A program made the translations under genes and the position numbers. Positions 4,811 through 6,549 of a stretch of 6,549 nucleotides of DNA are shown here, in pieces. The stretch's first letter is position 1, and the number at the start of each line of letters is the position of its first letter. Source of the DNA: Campylobacteraceae bacterium (lineage in GTDB: Bacteria > Campylobacterota > Campylobacteria > Campylobacterales > Sulfurovaceae). Under the pieces are notes generated by a model, which was not told the DNA's origin, did no database searches, and saw nothing but the letters and a program-made list of their open reading frames with translations. The DNA lies in contig JALWQQ010000095.1 in the NCBI GenBank assembly GCA_027083075.1, positions 1 through 6,549 on the forward strand, written 5' to 3'.

Positions 4811-6473
4811 GCCGCTCTCCTTTCTCGGCACGATGTGCTTCCACTTGACGTTTGATCTTTCTGAAGTTGATCCACTTCTTTGCCAGGTAGGGAGCAAAGA
4901 CATAGGCGACAAAGAGTGAAACGGCGAGACCGACGGGGACATTGAGCGGGATCGGCTTCATAAACTGCCCCATCATTCCGCCCACAAACGCCATCGGCAC
5001 CATCGTCAGAATGATCGCGATCGTCGCGATATTGGTAGAAGGACCGATCTCGTCGGTCGCCTCGACGATGATCTGATCGATCGGTTTGTTGCCGATATCT
5101 TCGTGCAGTCGTCTATGGATATTTTCGATCACGATGATCGCATCATCGACGATGAGTCCCAATGAGAGCAAAAAGGCAAAGAGTGTGATGCGATTCACCG
5201 TCTGCCCTCCCATCTGGGCAAAAAAGAGTGTTGCCGCCAAAATCATCGGCACCGCTACCGTCACCACCATCGATTCGCGCCAGCCGAGGAAGGGGATAAG
5301 GATCAACATAATGATCAAGATGGTGATCTCAAGGTGGTGCACCAACTCGTTGACCGCCTCGTTGGCGCGCTCGCCATAGTCTCGGGTCACGATATACCCC
5401 ACCCCCGCCTTACGAAGCCGCTCTTTGGAAGCTTTGATCTTCTTCACCACTTCGTCGGCTACAACAACGGCGTTGGTTCCTTTGAGCTTCGAGACCGTCA
5501 TCGTGATCTGAAAATCAAGCGGCTCGAAGGTGGCGTTTCGCTCCGCTTCATCTTCATGCTTTTTGATCTTTTCGGGTTCACGCTCCATCCCCTCTTGATA
5601 GCTTATCAACGCCTCTTGGTAGTTTTGAATGTCGTAGCCGTACTCTACCTTGGCGATATTTTTCAAGTAGATCGGCGCACCCATATATTGAGCAATGATA
5701 AGCTCTTGGAGGTCTTCAATCGTATCGATCGCATTTTCGACACCGAATACCACCAACTTTTTACGACTATTTTCCGTATCGATCAAAGGGGCGTTGGTAG
5801 AGATCGCCTTGATCGCCTGTGCTACCTGCCCCAAAGAGATATGGTACGCCGCCAGTTTATGCATATCAATCAGTACGTTAAACTGCGGCTTCTTGACCCC
5901 TTTAAGCGTCGTTTTCGAGACATTGTCCAGCGCATTGATCTCGGTTTGAAGTTCACGGATCGTCTTATAGAGCTCAACCACATCGAGTTTCTTACCGGGC
6001 AGACGATAGAAGGCGATACTCAGTATCGGCACGTCGATGTCGATATCGAAGGGTTTGACCAAAGGCATCATCGTACCTTTGGGCATCTTGTCCATGTTTT
6101 GCATCACTTTGTCATAGAGCTTGAGGTTAGAAGATTCGCGATCTTCGCCGATGAAGTACTGCACATTGACCATCGCGAAGTTGTTCATCGCCGTTGCATA
6201 GATATGTTCGACACCCTTGATCTCGCGAATCTTTCGCTCCAAAGGCTTAACGACGACATTGAGCATCTCTTTGGGCGAAGCACCCGGCAGTGCGACGATC
6301 ACCGCGCCGCCGCTTACTTCGATCTGCGGATCCTCTTCGCGCGGCATAGTGTTAAGAGAGACGAGCCCAAGTCCCAAAATCGCCACGATCAAGATGGGCG
6401 TCAGTGGATTGCGCAAAAAGATTTTTGCCAAAAAGCCTGCGATATTTTTGATCTTGTAGTCGTTGAAGTACAT
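4803..6473 (-). CDS. RND (AcrB-like) efflux permease, N-terminal half as a separate polypeptide
   Basis: The 556-residue product is the first repeat of an RND permease: an amphipathic N-terminus, TM1 (about 27-44), a periplasmic porter region (about 45-380), TM2 (about 382-399), TM3 (402-422), TM4 (431-451), TM5 (479-500), TM6 (510-533) and a short basic cytoplasmic tail. TM4 carries GLIVDDAIIVIEN, with Asp443-Asp444 matching the AcrB proton-relay pair Asp407-Asp408. This points to the drug-efflux (HAE) type rather than heavy-metal (CusA-like) pumps. The relay partners lie in the next gene, so neither half should work alone. Together the halves make 1163 residues, versus about 1050 for AcrB. 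A charged insert (about 294-320, rich in Glu and Lys) extends the porter region. The start at 6473 is consistent with the conserved N-terminus but has no Shine-Dalgarno; a -10-like element ends 6 bases upstream. Substrate cannot be told from sequence. Confidence 0.88.
   Translation of the reverse strand: MYFNDYKIKNIAGFLAKIFLRNPLTPILIVAILGLGLVSLNTMPREEDPQIEVSGGAVIVALPGASPKEMLNVVVKPLERKIREIKGVEHIYATAMNNFAMVNVQYFIGEDRESSNLKLYDKVMQNMDKMPKGTMMPLVKPFDIDIDVPILSIAFYRLPGKKLDVVELYKTIRELQTEINALDNVSKTTLKGVKKPQFNVLIDMHKLAAYHISLGQVAQAIKAISTNAPLIDTENSRKKLVVFGVENAIDTIEDLQELIIAQYMGAPIYLKNIAKVEYGYDIQNYQEALISYQEGMEREPEKIKKHEDEAERNATFEPLDFQITMTVSKLKGTNAVVVADEVVKKIKASKERLRKAGVGYIVTRDYGERANEAVNELVHHLEITILIIMLILIPFLGWRESMVVTVAVPMILAATLFFAQMGGQTVNRITLFAFLLSLGLIVDDAIIVIENIHRRLHEDIGNKPIDQIIVEATDEIGPSTNIATIAIILTMVPMAFVGGMMGQFMKPIPLNVPVGLAVSLFVAYVFAPYLAKKWINFRKIKRQVEAHRAEKGERHG
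4815..4823 (-). promoter_or_regulatory. Shine-Dalgarno for the RND C-half
   Basis: AAAGGAGAG on the minus strand (4823-4815), with AAGGAG six bases from the ATG at 4810, lies inside the last codons of the N-half gene (Glu-Lys-Gly-Glu-Arg). Together with the ATGGGTAG start/stop overlap it is the main support for genuine separate translation of the second half. Confidence 0.65.
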
Positions 6474-6479
6474 AAAAGT

Positions 6480-6488
6480 ATCATATCA
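6480..6488 (-). promoter_or_regulatory. possible extended -10 promoter before the RND N-half
   Basis: The minus strand reads TGATATGAT (6488-6480), a TGn extension plus TATGAT, ending six bases before the ATG at 6473. If used, the transcript would be leaderless. The AT-rich stretch 6474-6510 contains no Shine-Dalgarno for this start. Confidence 0.4.
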
Positions 6489-6510
6489 TACGAAACTATA
6501 TAGATAAGTT

Positions 6511-6549
6511 TTACTGATGCGAAATTACTGCTTTTTTCTTATCCGTTAC
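6511..6549 (-). CDS. possible C-terminal fragment of an upstream gene (very uncertain)
   Basis: One minus-strand frame is open from the right edge to a TAA at 6513-6511, giving a 12-residue tail (VTDKKKAVISHQ). RND permease genes commonly follow a membrane-fusion protein gene, and a gene ending 37 bases before the permease start would fit that layout. Twelve open codons are easily due to chance, and a plus-strand ATG at 6517 opening MRNYCFFLIRY is an equally weak alternative. Confidence 0.22.
   Translation of the reverse strand, partial: VTDKKKAVISHQ

Noticed and set aside
4803..6473. Heavy-metal (CusA-type) efflux assignment
   Set aside because: TM4 carries paired Asp-Asp as in drug-efflux RND pumps, and I see no Met-rich metal-binding pattern.
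5334..6503. 389-codon open frame on the plus strand opposite the RND N-half
   Set aside because: It is fully antisense to a clearly recognisable RND gene, its translation (rich in Arg, His, Asp and Leu) matches nothing I know, and it arises from the codon bias of the true gene.
6517..6549. Plus-strand ATG opening MRNYCFFLIRY at the right edge
   Set aside because: Only 11 codons, no Shine-Dalgarno, and it competes with an equally short minus-strand frame; too little to call.

Overview
The window is ordinary-density bacterial chromosome. I count seven protein genes I would defend (one cut by the left edge), plus one doubtful upstream ORF and one very doubtful fragment at the right edge. There are no RNA genes, insertion sequences, CRISPR arrays or long repeats. 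Base composition looks close to 50% GC. The gene families suggest a Campylobacterota (Epsilonproteobacteria) member of the Sulfurovum/Sulfuricurvum/Sulfurimonas type: a stand-alone asparaginase N-domain protein, a divergent HemF, a small lipoprotein and a DUF1566 secreted protein. Extended -10 promoters without a clear -35 fit this. The placement is inferred from memory of these families; no search was run.

Left part (1-2265). A DUF1566-type secreted protein runs left off the edge. It is divergent from a 162-residue asparaginase-like protein across only 54 bases, which hold two back-to-back -10 elements. The asparaginase gene runs tail to tail into a HemF-like coproporphyrinogen oxidase gene, with a 13-base overlap. 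The hemF promoter region is shared with a divergent small lipoprotein gene. The lipoprotein gene runs tail to tail into queC (7-cyano-7-deazaguanine synthase, queuosine pathway), with a 22-base overlap.

Right part (2987-6473). Two minus-strand genes together encode one RND-superfamily, AcrB-like proton-driven efflux permease. The upstream gene encodes the N-terminal repeat (TM1-6, with the paired Asp-Asp of TM4). The downstream gene encodes the C-terminal repeat (TM7-12, with the TM10/TM11 Arg and Thr relay residues). The cut lies in the cytoplasmic linker between the repeats. The genes overlap by 8 bases (ATGGGTAG) and the second has a strong Shine-Dalgarno. This is either a truly split, translationally coupled two-subunit RND permease or a full-length gene with a one-base frameshift or sequencing error at a GGG run. 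It is the most interesting item here. No membrane-fusion protein or outer-membrane channel lies inside the window; they could lie beyond the right edge.

Functionally the genes are a mix of housekeeping (haem, queuosine), envelope (lipoprotein, secreted protein) and export. Apart from the two RND halves there is no evidence that they work as one system. Recurrent features are TGnTAnnAT extended -10 elements, several placed so near the start codon that leaderless mRNAs are likely, and a marked excess of GATC sites.
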